A stretch of 39,802 nt of DNA from a bacterium (GCA_030666865.1 DAOUWZ010000010.1:1-39802), one strand, 5' to 3'. Counted from the stretch's first letter, positions 15,595 to 23,635 are shown. A program made the numbers and translations. The notes: generated by a model not told the origin, from the letters alone.

Positions 15595-16851
15595 ATGGGT
15601 AAATTTATTGTTCAAGGAGGAAATAAATTGTCAGGGGAGATAAGTGTTTCTGGTGCCAAAAATATGGCAACAAAAATATTGGCAGTATCTTTGATGTCAG
15701 AACAAACAATGAAAATAAGCAGGGTTCCTGAGATTGAAGATGTAAAAAGGCTGTTGGAAATACTGGAAGAATTGGGAGTTAAAATAGAAAGGGTTGCAAA
15801 AGGCGAGTACCATCTAGTTCCTAAAAATATTGATTTGGATAAATTTAATTATGATTTAGTTTCACAATTTAGGGCGTCTATTTTACTATTAGGACCGCTT
15901 TTGGCTAGATTTAAAAAAGTAAAATTTCCTCATCCCGGCGGTTGTATAATTGGTAAACGGCCGATAGATCTTTTTGTCAAAGGATTTAAAGCGCTTGGCG
16001 CTAAAATTACTGAACATAATGAATATTATGAGTTTGATGCCAATGGTTTAATTGGCGCTAAAATAGTATTTCCACAAATGACAGTTACTGGAACTGAAAC
16101 ATTGATGTTGGCAGCAGTTTTTGCCAAAGGAACTACTACTTTGATTAATGCAGCTCATGAGCCGGAAATAAGAGCATTGGCTGATTATTTAAATTGTCAA
16201 GGAGCAAAAATTACCGGAGCTGGAACCAATACTGTTGTTATTGAAGGTGTGGCTGAAATTAGCGCTGGTGAAGTTGAAATTATTCCTGACCGAATTGAAA
16301 CTGGTTCGTATGTTGCTTTGGCATTAGCGACAAAAAGTAATATCAAAATAACAAATTGTCATCCTCATGATATTTTGATACCTTTAGAATTGGCTAAACA
16401 AATGGGGGCGGATATTACTATTGGTGAAGATTATATTGATATTAAAGCGGCTCGTGAGTTGAAAGCGATTAATATAAAAACACATGAATATCCAGGGTTT
16501 GCTACAGATTTGCAAGCGCCTTTTACTGTTTTATTGACTCAAAGCAAAGGGCAGTCTTTGGTTCATGAAACAGTATTTGAAGGCAGATTATTTTATACAG
16601 ATTTTTTATCTAGAATGGGAGCAAATATTTTGATGTGTGATCCGCAGCGCGTTTTGATAACCGGCCCAACTCAATTGATTGGCAAGAAATTGGAATCACC
16701 TGATTTAAGAGCTGGTATCGCTATGGTAATAGCCGGATTGATCGCAAAAGGTGAAACTGAAATAGAGAATATTTATCAAGTAGAAAGGGGATATGAGGAT
16801 TTAATGGAGAAATTAAAAGGTATCGGCGCTGATATAACCAGGCAAGATTAG
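15595..16851 (+). CDS. murA: UDP-N-acetylglucosamine 1-carboxyvinyltransferase
   Basis: 418 residues, full length. The N-terminal GGNKLSGEISVSGAKNMATK carries Lys22 of the active site. The PEP-binding loop PGGCIIGKRPIDL has the catalytic Cys117 (the position of Cys115 in E. coli MurA). GTETLMLAA, EIIPDRIETGSY and the C-terminal SPDLRAGIAMVIAGL with GYEDLMEKL complete the family pattern. It performs the first committed step of peptidoglycan synthesis in the cytosol. Having Cys rather than Asp predicts sensitivity to fosfomycin-like inactivation. mraY lies at 36401 in the same window. Confidence 0.96.
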   Translation: MGKFIVQGGNKLSGEISVSGAKNMATKILAVSLMSEQTMKISRVPEIEDVKRLLEILEELGVKIERVAKGEYHLVPKNIDLDKFNYDLVSQFRASILLLGPLLARFKKVKFPHPGGCIIGKRPIDLFVKGFKALGAKITEHNEYYEFDANGLIGAKIVFPQMTVTGTETLMLAAVFAKGTTTLINAAHEPEIRALADYLNCQGAKITGAGTNTVVIEGVAEISAGEVEIIPDRIETGSYVALALATKSNIKITNCHPHDILIPLELAKQMGADITIGEDYIDIKAARELKAINIKTHEYPGFATDLQAPFTVLLTQSKGQSLVHETVFEGRLFYTDFLSRMGANILMCDPQRVLITGPTQLIGKKLESPDLRAGIAMVIAGLIAKGETEIENIYQVERGYEDLMEKLKGIGADITRQD

Positions 16852-16884
16852 TTTGTTTTTTATTGATAATATTTGTAAAAATTT

Positions 16885-16908
16885 ACCCACATGGTTAACC
16901 ACGTGGGT
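16885..16908. repeat. Palindrome between murA and the S41 peptidase gene
   Basis: ACCCACATGG-TTAA-CCACGTGGGT, with one mispair in the arms. It could slow transcription, but no T-run follows on the plus strand, so it is not called as a terminator. Confidence 0.6.
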
Positions 16909-16993
16909 GATAGTATATATCAGACGATTTTAGTGTGCTAAGTTTTTTCTTTTCTTAATGTTAAAAATATGCTATATTTTATTAGTGTAAAAT

Positions 16994-18253
16994 ATGGAAA
17001 GTAATAATATTAAACAAAATAATATTAAGCCGATAAAGCCTTTAAAAAAGGTTTTACTTATTATTTCCGCAGTAATTATTGTTTTTGGAGCCTTTTTCTC
17101 TGGATTAATGCTGGGATCAGTCAGGGGAGATATTGTTGATGTAATAACTGCTGGAAAAGGAAAAGTAACAAATAAAGAGGTTAAGCCTGATTATTTATTA
17201 AAAGATGTTGATTTTAAATTATTTTGGACGCTTTGGGATACCATTAAGGATAAATATTATGATGCTGATGAAGTACTGGATACTGAGATGTTATACGGGT
17301 CAATGATTGGGATGGTAGCCTCACTACAAGATCCTTATTCAGTATTTTTAAATCCAGAAATACATGAAGAGTTTACTGAGGAATTAAATGGTCGTTTTGA
17401 GGGAATAGGCGCAGAAATAGGTATCAGAAAGAATCAGCTGACTATCATAGCGCCATTGCCTGATACTCCGGCAGATAGAGCAGGTTTAAAGTCTGGTGAT
17501 AAAATTATTGGCATAGATGATGTGGATACTCAAGGCATGTCTCTTGATCAAGCCGTAAATTTGATAAGAGGAGAAGGCGGGACCGAAGTAGTCTTATCTA
17601 TTATGAGCGGAGATAATGAACTAAAAGAAGTGCCAATAATAAGGGATACCATTGATATTGTTAGTGTTACTTGGAAAGAAGTTGAACCAAAAGTATCATA
17701 TATTAAGCTTTCATATTTCAATCAAGATACTACTGCAGATTTTAGAAAAATAGCCAGTGAAGTTTTGGCCACCAATCCAAATACGATTATTTTGGATTTG
17801 AGAGGTAATCCAGGTGGATTTTTGGATGTTTCTGTAAAAATTGCTAGTTTTTGGATTGAAGACAGTCCAGTAGTTCTTGAAAAGATGGCTGATGGGACAA
17901 TTTCCAAATATAATTCATATGGCAAGCCAAGTTTTAAAGGTTTACAAACATACGTTTTGGTTAACGAGGGTTCGGCATCAGCATCAGAGATTGTGTCAGG
18001 AGCATTACAAGATTACAATTTGGCTACAATAGTAGGTGAACAGACATTTGGCAAAGGCAGTGTACAGGATTTAATTGAATTTAAAGATGGCTCATCAGTG
18101 AAATTAACCATTGCTAAATGGCTGACTCCAAATGGAAATACTATAGATCAAAGTGGAATTACACCAGATATTGTAGTTGAAATGAACGGTGAAGACTATG
18201 ATGAAGATAGAGACCCGCAATTGGACAGGGTTTTAGAATTAATTAAAAAATAA
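16994..18253 (+). CDS. S41 family C-terminal processing peptidase
   Basis: 419 residues. A short cytoplasmic N-terminus is followed by one membrane helix (about 20-42), then the extracytoplasmic part: helical region (70-130), PDZ domain (about 135-205, with GIGAEIGIRKN and AGLKSGDKIIGIDDVD), and the S41 core. Nucleophile Ser329 in NEGSASASEI and general base Lys354 in TFGKGSVQ form the Ser/Lys dyad. LDLRGNPGGFLD is also diagnostic. It cleaves or trims secreted and envelope proteins. The stop overlaps the acylphosphatase ATG by 1 nt (TAATG). Confidence 0.95.
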   Translation: MESNNIKQNNIKPIKPLKKVLLIISAVIIVFGAFFSGLMLGSVRGDIVDVITAGKGKVTNKEVKPDYLLKDVDFKLFWTLWDTIKDKYYDADEVLDTEMLYGSMIGMVASLQDPYSVFLNPEIHEEFTEELNGRFEGIGAEIGIRKNQLTIIAPLPDTPADRAGLKSGDKIIGIDDVDTQGMSLDQAVNLIRGEGGTEVVLSIMSGDNELKEVPIIRDTIDIVSVTWKEVEPKVSYIKLSYFNQDTTADFRKIASEVLATNPNTIILDLRGNPGGFLDVSVKIASFWIEDSPVVLEKMADGTISKYNSYGKPSFKGLQTYVLVNEGSASASEIVSGALQDYNLATIVGEQTFGKGSVQDLIEFKDGSSVKLTIAKWLTPNGNTIDQSGITPDIVVEMNGEDYDEDRDPQLDRVLELIKK

Positions 18254-18522
18254 TGCCATGCCTGAAATTAAAAGTATCAGGTAAAGTCCAAGGAGTTGGA
18301 TTTAGATATTCAGTAAAACAATGGGCGGATGAAAATAATGTTTTTGGACTAGTAAAAAATTTGTCTGACCAAACAGTTTTAGTAAATATGTACGGTGAAA
18401 CTGAAATATTGCAAAATTTTTTAAAGTGGCTAAATTTTGATTCGGAGTATATAATAAAAGAAATAGAAGAAGATTGGTCTGATACAAATAATTTTGATCA
18501 TAATTTCCAAATAATAAAGTGA
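18253..18522 (+). CDS. acyP: Acylphosphatase
   Basis: 89 residues, the usual size. VSGKVQGVGFRYSVKQWAD contains the phosphate-binding loop and catalytic Arg (residue 18), and GLVKNLSDQTV contains the catalytic Asn (residue 36). It hydrolyses acyl phosphates in the cytosol. It is translationally coupled to the S41 gene and followed by rplI after 1 nt. Confidence 0.92.
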   Translation: MPCLKLKVSGKVQGVGFRYSVKQWADENNVFGLVKNLSDQTVLVNMYGETEILQNFLKWLNFDSEYIIKEIEEDWSDTNNFDHNFQIIK

Positions 18523-18523
18523 T

Positions 18524-18958
18524 ATGAAAGTATTATTAATAAAAAATGTACCGAAATTAGGTAAAAAAGGTGAAATAAAAAATGTTAATCCAGGGTATGC
18601 AAGAAATTTTTTAATAGCCAAAGAATTAGCTAAAATGGCTGACCGGGCAACAATTGGCCATTGGCAAGCTATGCAGAAACACTTAGTGGACGATCGAATA
18701 TTAGCTAAAGAAAAAATAGAAGCGTTAAAAAACAAGATTGATGATATCAAAATTGAAATAAAAGCGAATAAGAATGAAAAGGGTCATTTATTTGCTCAGA
18801 TTAAGCCGTTAGATATAAATAAAGAATTAAAAAAATATAAAATTGAAGTACCGGAAAGTAAGATAATTATGCCAAACATAAAAGAAGTAGGCGAGTATAA
18901 AATTAAGATTGAGCTATCTGACCAGGTAATCGCGAAATTTTATTTATCAATAATTTAA
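18524..18958 (+). CDS. rplI: 50S ribosomal protein L9
   Basis: 144 residues: MKVLLIKNVPKLGKKGEIKN and NPGYARNFLIAKELA are the N-terminal rRNA-binding domain, followed by the connecting helix (about 42-75) and the C-terminal domain (GHLFAQIKPLDI ... VGEYKIKIELS). Full length. L9 is known to be absent from several candidate-phyla lineages, so its presence narrows the possible taxonomy. It lies between acyP and pyrG in a tight run. Confidence 0.95.
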   Translation: MKVLLIKNVPKLGKKGEIKNVNPGYARNFLIAKELAKMADRATIGHWQAMQKHLVDDRILAKEKIEALKNKIDDIKIEIKANKNEKGHLFAQIKPLDINKELKKYKIEVPESKIIMPNIKEVGEYKIKIELSDQVIAKFYLSII

Positions 18959-18975
18959 TTAAATATTACAACCCC

Positions 18976-20604
18976 ATGCCTAAAAAAAATACCAAGTTTA
19001 TTTTTGTTATGGGCGGAGTCTTGTCAGGACTTGGCAAGGGTATTGCCACCTCTTCAATCGGTAAGCTTCTACAAAGTAGAGGTTTTTCTGTTTCTTGCAT
19101 GAAAATTGATCCATATATCAATGTTGATGCTGGAACTATGAATCCAACTGAACATGGTGAAGTTTTCGTTACCAAAGACGGAATTGAAACAGATCAGGAT
19201 ATTGGAAATTATGAGAGATTTTTGGGCATAGAATTGACTGGAGAAAATTATATGACGCAAGGTTTGGTTTGGAAGACAGTAATTGAAAAAGAGAGAAATC
19301 TTGAATTTGGCGGTAAATGTGTTGAGGTTGTTCCGCACATTCCTGAAGAAGTTATTAGACGTATAAAAAAAGTAGGTAATAAAAAAGAAGTTGATTTTGT
19401 GATGATAGAAATCGGTGGTACAGTCGGTGAGTATCAAAATTTTATATTTTTAGAAGCTGCTCGTATGATGAAGTTGAAAATGCCCGAGCAAGTTATGTTT
19501 ATTATGGTTTCATATCTGCCGATTCCTTCAAAGATAGGTGAAATGAAGACTAAGCCCACTCAAACTGCGGTTAGAACTCTTAATTCCGCTGGCATTCAGC
19601 CAGATTTTATTCTTACCAGAAGTACTAAACCAATAGACAATAAAAGAAAGGAAAAAATATCAATATTTTGCAGTGTATTATCTGAAGATGTAATTTCATC
19701 AGAAGACGTTGCCAATATATATGAAGTGCCTTTAAATTATCAGACACAGGGTTTGGATAAAAGAATTTTGAAAAAATTTAATATCAATATGGCCGGTCAA
19801 GATATGAAGGATTGGAAGAAAAAGTTAGATAGTATCAAAAGCATCAGAAAGAGAGTCAAAATAGCCATGGTCGGGAAATATTTTTCTACTGGGTCATTTA
19901 CCCTCTCTGATTCATATATTAGTGTTATAGAGGCTATGAAACACGCTGCTTGGTACAATAAAGTCAAGCCTGAGTTTACTTGGATTGATGCTGAAGATTT
20001 TGAAAAAAAGAAATTGGATATTTCAGCTTTGGCAGAATATGATGGAATAGTGGTACCTGGTGGTTTTGGCGCTAGAGGGGTTGAGGGGATTATTATGGCA
20101 ATACGTTATGCTAGAGAGAATAAAATTCCATATTTAGGGCTTTGTTATGGCATGCAATTAGCAACAATTGAGTTTGCTAGAAATGTTGCCAAATTAGCAA
20201 AGGCTCATACCACTGAAATTGATAAAAAAAATAAATATCCTGTAATTGATATTATGGAAGAGCAGAAGAAAAATCTGGATATGGATGATTATGGCGGAAC
20301 TATGAGATTAGGGAATTATCCTTGTTCATTAATTTCTGGAACTAAAGCGCAAAAGGCTTATGCTGAAAATAATATTTTGGAAAGACATCGGCACCGATAT
20401 GAATTCAACAACAAATATAAATCCAAATTGGAGAAAGCAGGTTTAGTAATATCTGGAATTAATAAGAAACAAAATTTGGTTGAAATAATTGAATTGCCAA
20501 ATCATCCATTTTTTATTGCTTCTCAGTTTCACCCAGAATTTAAATCAAATTTACTGGCGCCGCATCCTTTGTTTAGAGAGTTTGTTAAAGCGGCTGTGAA
20601 GTAG
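18976..20604 (+). CDS. pyrG: CTP synthase
   Basis: 542 residues. The synthetase domain begins FIFVMGGVLSGLGKGIATSS (P-loop region), with KIDPYINVDAGTMNPTEHGE and EIGGTVGEYQN. The C-terminal glutaminase domain has VVPGGFGARGVEGI, the nucleophile loop GLCYGMQLA (where GICLGMQ is more usual) and the His-Glu pair in FHPEFKSN. It converts UTP to CTP with glutamine. It is the last gene of the murA-S41-acyP-rplI-pyrG run, and a strong terminator lies at 20878-20907. Confidence 0.97.
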   Translation: MPKKNTKFIFVMGGVLSGLGKGIATSSIGKLLQSRGFSVSCMKIDPYINVDAGTMNPTEHGEVFVTKDGIETDQDIGNYERFLGIELTGENYMTQGLVWKTVIEKERNLEFGGKCVEVVPHIPEEVIRRIKKVGNKKEVDFVMIEIGGTVGEYQNFIFLEAARMMKLKMPEQVMFIMVSYLPIPSKIGEMKTKPTQTAVRTLNSAGIQPDFILTRSTKPIDNKRKEKISIFCSVLSEDVISSEDVANIYEVPLNYQTQGLDKRILKKFNINMAGQDMKDWKKKLDSIKSIRKRVKIAMVGKYFSTGSFTLSDSYISVIEAMKHAAWYNKVKPEFTWIDAEDFEKKKLDISALAEYDGIVVPGGFGARGVEGIIMAIRYARENKIPYLGLCYGMQLATIEFARNVAKLAKAHTTEIDKKNKYPVIDIMEEQKKNLDMDDYGGTMRLGNYPCSLISGTKAQKAYAENNILERHRHRYEFNNKYKSKLEKAGLVISGINKKQNLVEIIELPNHPFFIASQFHPEFKSNLLAPHPLFREFVKAAVK

Positions 20605-20620
20605 TATAAAAGTAACTGTC

Positions 20621-20640
20621 ACCCCTGCGAAGGCAGGGGT
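20621..20640. repeat. G+C-rich palindrome ACCCCTGCGAAGGCAGGGGT
   Basis: Arms ACCCCTGC and GCAGGGGT. It is preceded by TGTC and followed by TCTAG, the same kind of flanks as the palindrome at 20809-20832, which it faces across a gene fragment. Confidence 0.75.
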
Positions 20641-20796
20641 CTAGTACACAATCTAGTCCATTTTGAAACTACTTCAGATATTAATGAAGCCCTGCTTTGT
20701 GAAAAAAGATTAAAGAAATGGAAAAGAGATTGGAAAATAGGATTAATTGAAAAGAATAATCCCGCTTGGCAAGATTTATATAATGATATAATTTGA
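20641..20796 (+). pseudogene. C-terminal fragment of a GIY-YIG endonuclease
   Basis: The frame ending at TGA 20794-20796 reads HFETTSDINEALLCEKRLKK then WKRDWKIGLIEKNNPAWQDL and YNDII. This is the typical C-terminal half of small URI-type GIY-YIG nucleases (EK.IK.W.R..K..LIE..NP.W.DL). The GIY-YIG catalytic half is absent, there is no start codon, and palindromic repeats lie on both sides. It is a dead remnant between pyrG and rpmA. Confidence 0.75.
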
Positions 20797-20808
20797 TTTT
20801 GTTTCTAG

Positions 20809-20832
20809 ATTCCCCCGCCTGGGCGGGGGAAT
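20809..20832. repeat. G+C-rich palindrome ATTCCCCCGCC/GGCGGGGGAAT
   Basis: Perfect 11-bp arms around TG, preceded by TTCTAG and followed by GACA. It is a member of the TCTAG-palindrome-TGACA type of short repeat that appears several times in the window. Confidence 0.8.
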
Positions 20833-20877
20833 GACAAAGGAAAGGTGGCTAATAGAGTAGAATAACAACAAAATAAT

Positions 20878-20907
20878 AAAACACCCGCTCAGCTGAGCGG
20901 GTGTTTT
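20878..20907. terminator. Bidirectional rho-independent terminator between pyrG and rpmA
   Basis: A perfect 30-nt palindrome AAAACACCCGCTCAG/CTGAGCGGGTGTTTT. The G+C-rich core with an A-run on one side and a T-run on the other works for both strands, so it serves pyrG (plus) and rpmA (minus, whose stop is at 20919). Confidence 0.88.
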
Positions 20908-20918
20908 GATATATAAAG

Positions 20919-21206
20919 TTATTTTTTTTCTTCAGGCAAAACGTTGACAAATTTTGTTTTTTCTCTATTGCCGTTAAATTTAGTTGTATTTTTCGTTTGG
21001 AATTTTATAATTCCAGAAATTTTTGAGAATAAAGTATCATCACCGCCTTTTTTTACATTTTTACCAGCTCTGACTTTACTGCCACGTTGACGAACTAAAA
21101 TACTGCCAGCTTTGGCTATTTGGCCGTCAAACATTTTTATTCCTAGACGCTTGGCTTGGGAATCACGTCCTAAACCAGTTGATCCACCTGCTTTCTTATG
21201 TGCCAT
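20919..21206 (-). CDS. rpmA: 50S ribosomal protein L27
   Basis: 95 residues starting [20 protein letters not shown] with [20 protein letters not shown] and the HxG/GxN-type core replaced by [19 protein letters not shown]. The mature-type N-terminus (no cleavable leader) places the Ala/Lys tail near the peptidyl-transferase centre. It is expressed alone from its own promoter; rplU, its usual partner, is not in the window. Confidence 0.96.
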   Translation of the reverse strand: MAHKKAGGSTGLGRDSQAKRLGIKMFDGQIAKAGSILVRQRGSKVRAGKNVKKGGDDTLFSKISGIIKFQTKNTTKFNGNREKTKFVNVLPEEKK

Positions 21207-21248
21207 ATTGTTATCATTTATTTACTTAGATATTAAGTTTCGATATTT

Positions 21249-21277
21249 ATTATATATATTATATATAATAATGTCAA
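21249..21277 (-). promoter_or_regulatory. Sigma70-type promoter of rpmA
   Basis: On the minus strand, TTGACA (21277-21272) and TATAAT (21254-21249) are perfect consensus boxes with a 17-nt spacer, ending 42 nt before the rpmA start. An expected arrangement for a ribosomal protein gene. Confidence 0.88.
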
Positions 21278-21561
21278 GAATTGTCATTCTGGGTATGTTT
21301 TGATTTAGCGAAGTGGGTAAGGAGTTGTTTCCCCTGAAGGCTATTCGGCTCTGAGCTTATGGTCGAAGAGGGGATTTAGGGGGTTTATTATAGATCCACC
21401 CTTCTTATTTAATTTGAATTAACAATAAAATATGTATATAATTAAGTTATTATTAGTTTTTATTAATATTTATTTTGAATCATACCCCTCTTATGATTGA
21501 TAAAATATATAATAATTTTAGCTAATTTTAAATAAATGATCAACGAGTTTATATATTACTT
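21278..21561. other. Intergenic stretch before the second cassette island
   Basis: There is no gene. The left part (21300-21385) is richer in G+C and contains CCCCTGAAGG and GAGGGGATTTAGGGGG, resembling leftover repeat DNA; the rest is very A+T-rich. I see no left attC arm here although the first cassette core (GTTATAC) follows at 21562, so the left border of the island is degenerate. Confidence 0.5.
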
Positions 21562-22056
21562 GTTATACGCAATTCGTTTTTGGCTTTACTTAACCCCAAC
21601 TATTTTGTATGAAAAATAAAATTTCAAATATCCCCGATCATTTTTACAGAGTCAGTGTAAAAGCTTTGATTTTTGATAAAGAAAAAAGATTTTTACTTAC
21701 GCTGGAAAACAAGGGTTTGTGGGAATTACCCGGCGGTGGCTTAGATTTTGGTGAAAAACCTCAAATTTGCCTTGCACGTGAAATAAAAGAAGAAATGGGT
21801 TTGAATATTATCAGCATAAGCAATGAACCATCATACTTTTTCACAGCTCTACACAGAAGTGGCAAATGGTGGATATGCAACGTTGTCTACGAGGTAGTTG
21901 TAGAAAATCTTAATTTTACACCTTCAGACGAATGTGTGGAGTTGAGGTTTTTTACCAAAGAAGATGCTTTAAAAGAAAATCTTTTTTCTAATGTTGTTGA
22001 ATTTGTTAAGCTATATAATTCCGATAATCACTAACCAAAAACGAACAGCGTATAAC
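21562..22056. repeat. Terminal inverted arms of the Nudix cassette (21562-21583 / 22035-22056)
   Basis: The first 22 nt of the cassette (starting with core GTTATAC, then GC, AA, TTCGTTTTTGG) are the reverse complement of its last 22 nt (ending AGCGTATAAC) with two mismatches. The core pair GTTATAC/GTATAAC is exact, as attC biology predicts, and the match continues 15 nt further into the cassette body. Confidence 0.88.
21609..22034 (+). CDS. Nudix hydrolase, cassette-borne
   Basis: 141 residues with a complete Nudix box: PGGGLDFGEKPQICLA then REIKEEMGLNI, so all metal-binding Glu residues of REUXEE are present, unlike the Nudix protein at 12973. The N-terminus (RVSVKALIFDKEKRFLLTLE) is a typical first strand pair. 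It hydrolyses a nucleoside diphosphate linked to an unknown group. Nudix proteins are frequent integron cassette cargo. It is the only gene in the cassette, oriented toward the downstream attC-like site. Confidence 0.93.
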   Translation: MKNKISNIPDHFYRVSVKALIFDKEKRFLLTLENKGLWELPGGGLDFGEKPQICLAREIKEEMGLNIISISNEPSYFFTALHRSGKWWICNVVYEVVVENLNFTPSDECVELRFFTKEDALKENLFSNVVEFVKLYNSDNH

Positions 22057-22121
22057 AGCGGATAGGCTTACTTCCTAACAGAAGTCCTTCGTCAGGGCTT
22101 CGCCTATCCGCGGCATTATAT
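22050..22121 (+). other. Short attC-like site ending the Nudix cassette
   Basis: Core GTATAAC (22050-22056), stem AGCGGATAGGC (22057-22067) pairing with GCCTATCCGC (22102-22111), an inner hairpin GAAGTCC/GGGCTTC and right core ATTATAT (22115-22121). The right core has A where G is expected at the crossover point, so the present site may be poorly active. Size of 72 nt is typical for a compact attC. Confidence 0.72.
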
Positions 22122-22633
22122 GAAATTACTGTTAAATCACTAATATGGAAACTTTAATATCACTTCAATCAATAGTTATAGCAAGTATCGGCGTATTTGC
22201 GTCCGTAATCACTGCTTCTTTGTCATATTATTTTGCAAAAAGACACCAGCTAAAAATGGAGGAAAGAAGATTAAAGGAGAATTTTTATATTAAGTTTATT
22301 GAATCACTTAGTTTAGTTGCATTAGACAACAGCAACGCAACAGCTCTCGATAAACTTTCTGATGGTTTTAATAATCTTTTGATAATCGCCAATCAAAAAA
22401 CAATTGAAGTTTTAATGGAATTCCATAACTTTGTAAAAGTTGGGGGTAATACCGGTATACAGAGAGGTTCAATTGAATGGTCGAAAAAACACGATGAGTT
22501 ACTGACGAAGTTAGTGAAAGAAATTAGAAAAGATTTGTTAGGAAAAAAATCTGTGAGTGATAAAAATTTTCCTTTAATCCATTTGACCGGCGGAGGATCA
22601 AAGAAGCAGTGATTTAACAGTAACATCATATAA
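22116..22633. repeat. Terminal inverted arms of the next cassette (22116-22140 / 22609-22633)
   Basis: 25-nt arms with two adjacent mismatches: the left begins TTATATGA and ends GTTAAATCAC, the right begins GTGATTTAAC and ends with the core. The right arm contains the TGA stop of the ORF, and the left arm ends 4 nt before its ATG. Confidence 0.88.
22145..22612 (+). CDS. Membrane-anchored unknown protein, cassette-borne
   Basis: 155 residues. One N-terminal membrane helix (about 8-29, SIVIASIGVFASVITASLSY) is followed by a cytosolic helical domain beginning with a basic-acidic coiled stretch (KRHQLKMEERRLKENFYIKF). This layout (one helix plus a soluble helical tail) is common among proteins encoded by integron cassettes, but I recognise no family and assign no function. 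It is flanked by 25-nt inverted arms and followed by a large attC-like site. Confidence 0.72.
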   Translation: METLISLQSIVIASIGVFASVITASLSYYFAKRHQLKMEERRLKENFYIKFIESLSLVALDNSNATALDKLSDGFNNLLIIANQKTIEVLMEFHNFVKVGGNTGIQRGSIEWSKKHDELLTKLVKEIRKDLLGKKSVSDKNFPLIHLTGGGSKKQ

Positions 22634-22772
22634 CACGGTGTATCTGGCTCCAGAAAAATTCTTTTATTAATTATAATAATGAGTAAATTTTTCTTCCGAT
22701 CCAAATTTTGAAAATAATTATTAATTTTAATAAGGAATTTTCAAAACTTCAGATGACACCGATATGATAGAG
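22628..22772 (+). other. Long attC-like site
   Basis: Core ATATAAC (22628-22634) is the complement of this cassette's own start TTATAT. Stem ACGGTGTATCTGG (22635-22647) pairs with CAGATGACACCGAT (22750-22763) apart from a small bulge, then right core GATAGAG (22766-22772), with A in place of the first T of GTT. The centre is A+T-rich and forms further hairpins. The stem is nearly identical to those at 1384 and 3087, showing that both islands use one site family. Confidence 0.72.
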
Positions 22773-22806
22773 AGATAATTATAATCAACATATAAAACAG
22801 AAAATT

Positions 22807-23238
22807 ATGCCACCAACTTTTTTTATAATTTTGTTATTATTATCAATAGGATTTCACGTTGTATTCCCAATATTCAAGTTTGTTTTTTCTCCTTACAATT
22901 ATCTCGGAATAGTGTTGATTATTTTTGGAATTATAATAAATCTTTGGACAGATTCACTTTTTAAGAAAAAAGAAACTACTGTGAAACCTCATGAAACACC
23001 AAATTTCTTTATTGTTAATGGACCATTCAAATTAAGTAGGCATCCTATGTATCTTGGAATGTTATCTAGCTTACTTGGAACAGCGATTTTTCTCGGCTCA
23101 TTATCTCCATTTATTTTTTCAATAATATTCATAATCATAATTGAGAAATCATTTATTCCAATGGAAGAGAAAAATCTTGAAAAGAAATTTGGCAATAAAT
23201 ATATTAATTATAAAAAAAGAATAAGATGTTGGATTTAA
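22807..23238 (+). CDS. Isoprenylcysteine carboxyl methyltransferase-like membrane protein
   Basis: 143 residues with four or five hydrophobic segments and the ICMT/PEMT signature: GPFKLSRHPMYLGMLSSLLG (residues 74-93), with Arg-His-Pro and Tyr of the SAM/substrate site, then EKSFIPMEEKNLEKKFGNKY and YKKRIRCWI at the C-terminus. It is a SAM-dependent methyltransferase in the membrane; the substrate in bacteria is usually unknown. It is the third ORF of the second island and has the same orientation. Confidence 0.9.
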   Translation: MPPTFFIILLLLSIGFHVVFPIFKFVFSPYNYLGIVLIIFGIIINLWTDSLFKKKETTVKPHETPNFFIVNGPFKLSRHPMYLGMLSSLLGTAIFLGSLSPFIFSIIFIIIIEKSFIPMEEKNLEKKFGNKYINYKKRIRCWI

Positions 23239-23292
23239 TTCTACGGCGGGTTTTCGAACTGTCCCTTCGGTCGGTCGCCTTGCAGTCTCCCC

Positions 23293-23312
23293 ACATAACA
23301 TCGCGGATAATT
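23293..23312 (+). other. Possible half attC-like site after the ICMT-like gene
   Basis: ACATAAC (23293-23299) followed by ATCGCGGATAATT looks like a left core and left stem of the site family (compare ATAACAGCGGATAGGC at 22052). No matching right half follows before the promoter at 23352. It is a weak call, based on short similarity and position only. Confidence 0.35.
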
Positions 23313-23351
23313 ATTTGGCGCTATTTTTTATTTTTTTGCCCACAAAAACTA

Positions 23352-23379
23352 TTGACAAAACAATGTAAATGATGATAAC
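23352..23379 (+). promoter_or_regulatory. Likely promoter of the peptide/radical-SAM unit
   Basis: TTGACA (23352-23357) with GATAAC (23374-23379) at a 16-nt spacer. The -35 is a perfect consensus; the -10 is a 4 of 6 match. It precedes the small peptide gene by about 85 nt. Confidence 0.55.
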
Positions 23380-23464
23380 TTGTTATGTTAGTTCTTTAAC
23401 ATCCAATTCCAAGTCCTATTTCTTTATATTGCTCTTTCGGGTTAATAAAGTTAAATGGAAATCC

Positions 23465-23620
23465 ATGGTGGATTTTCAGCCCAAAGAGTTATTAGGGATA
23501 ATAGGCAAGAAAGGAGGAATTGCCGTGCAACCGGAAATCAAAAAGAAACCAGAAAAGAAACCAGAAAAGAAGCGCGTGAAAGTGCGCATCGGCAAGGGCA
23601 GTTGCAGCATCTGCGACTAG
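23465..23620 (+). CDS. Small Lys/Pro-rich peptide, candidate radical-SAM RiPP precursor
   Basis: From ATG 23465 the product has 51 residues; from GTG 23525, which has an excellent ribosome-binding site (AAGGAGG, 7 nt before), it has 31. Both end IGKGSCSICD. The body repeats KKPEK (EIKKKPEKKPEKKRVKVR) and is strongly basic; the only Cys residues are the two near the end, in CSIC. A short leader-like part followed by a small Cys-bearing end, placed 64 nt before a SPASM radical-SAM gene, is the standard layout of ribosomally made, post-translationally modified peptides. No known family matches from memory. The start choice is unresolved: the ATG form includes a plausible leader (VDFQPKELLGIIGKKGG). 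Confidence 0.6.
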   Translation: MVDFQPKELLGIIGKKGGIAVQPEIKKKPEKKPEKKRVKVRIGKGSCSICD

Positions 23621-23635
23621 CGCGTCCACCAACCG

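Noticed and set aside
16885-16908. Hairpin after murA as a rho-independent terminator
   Set aside because: No T-run follows on the plus strand and the next gene has the same direction, so it is listed only as a palindrome.
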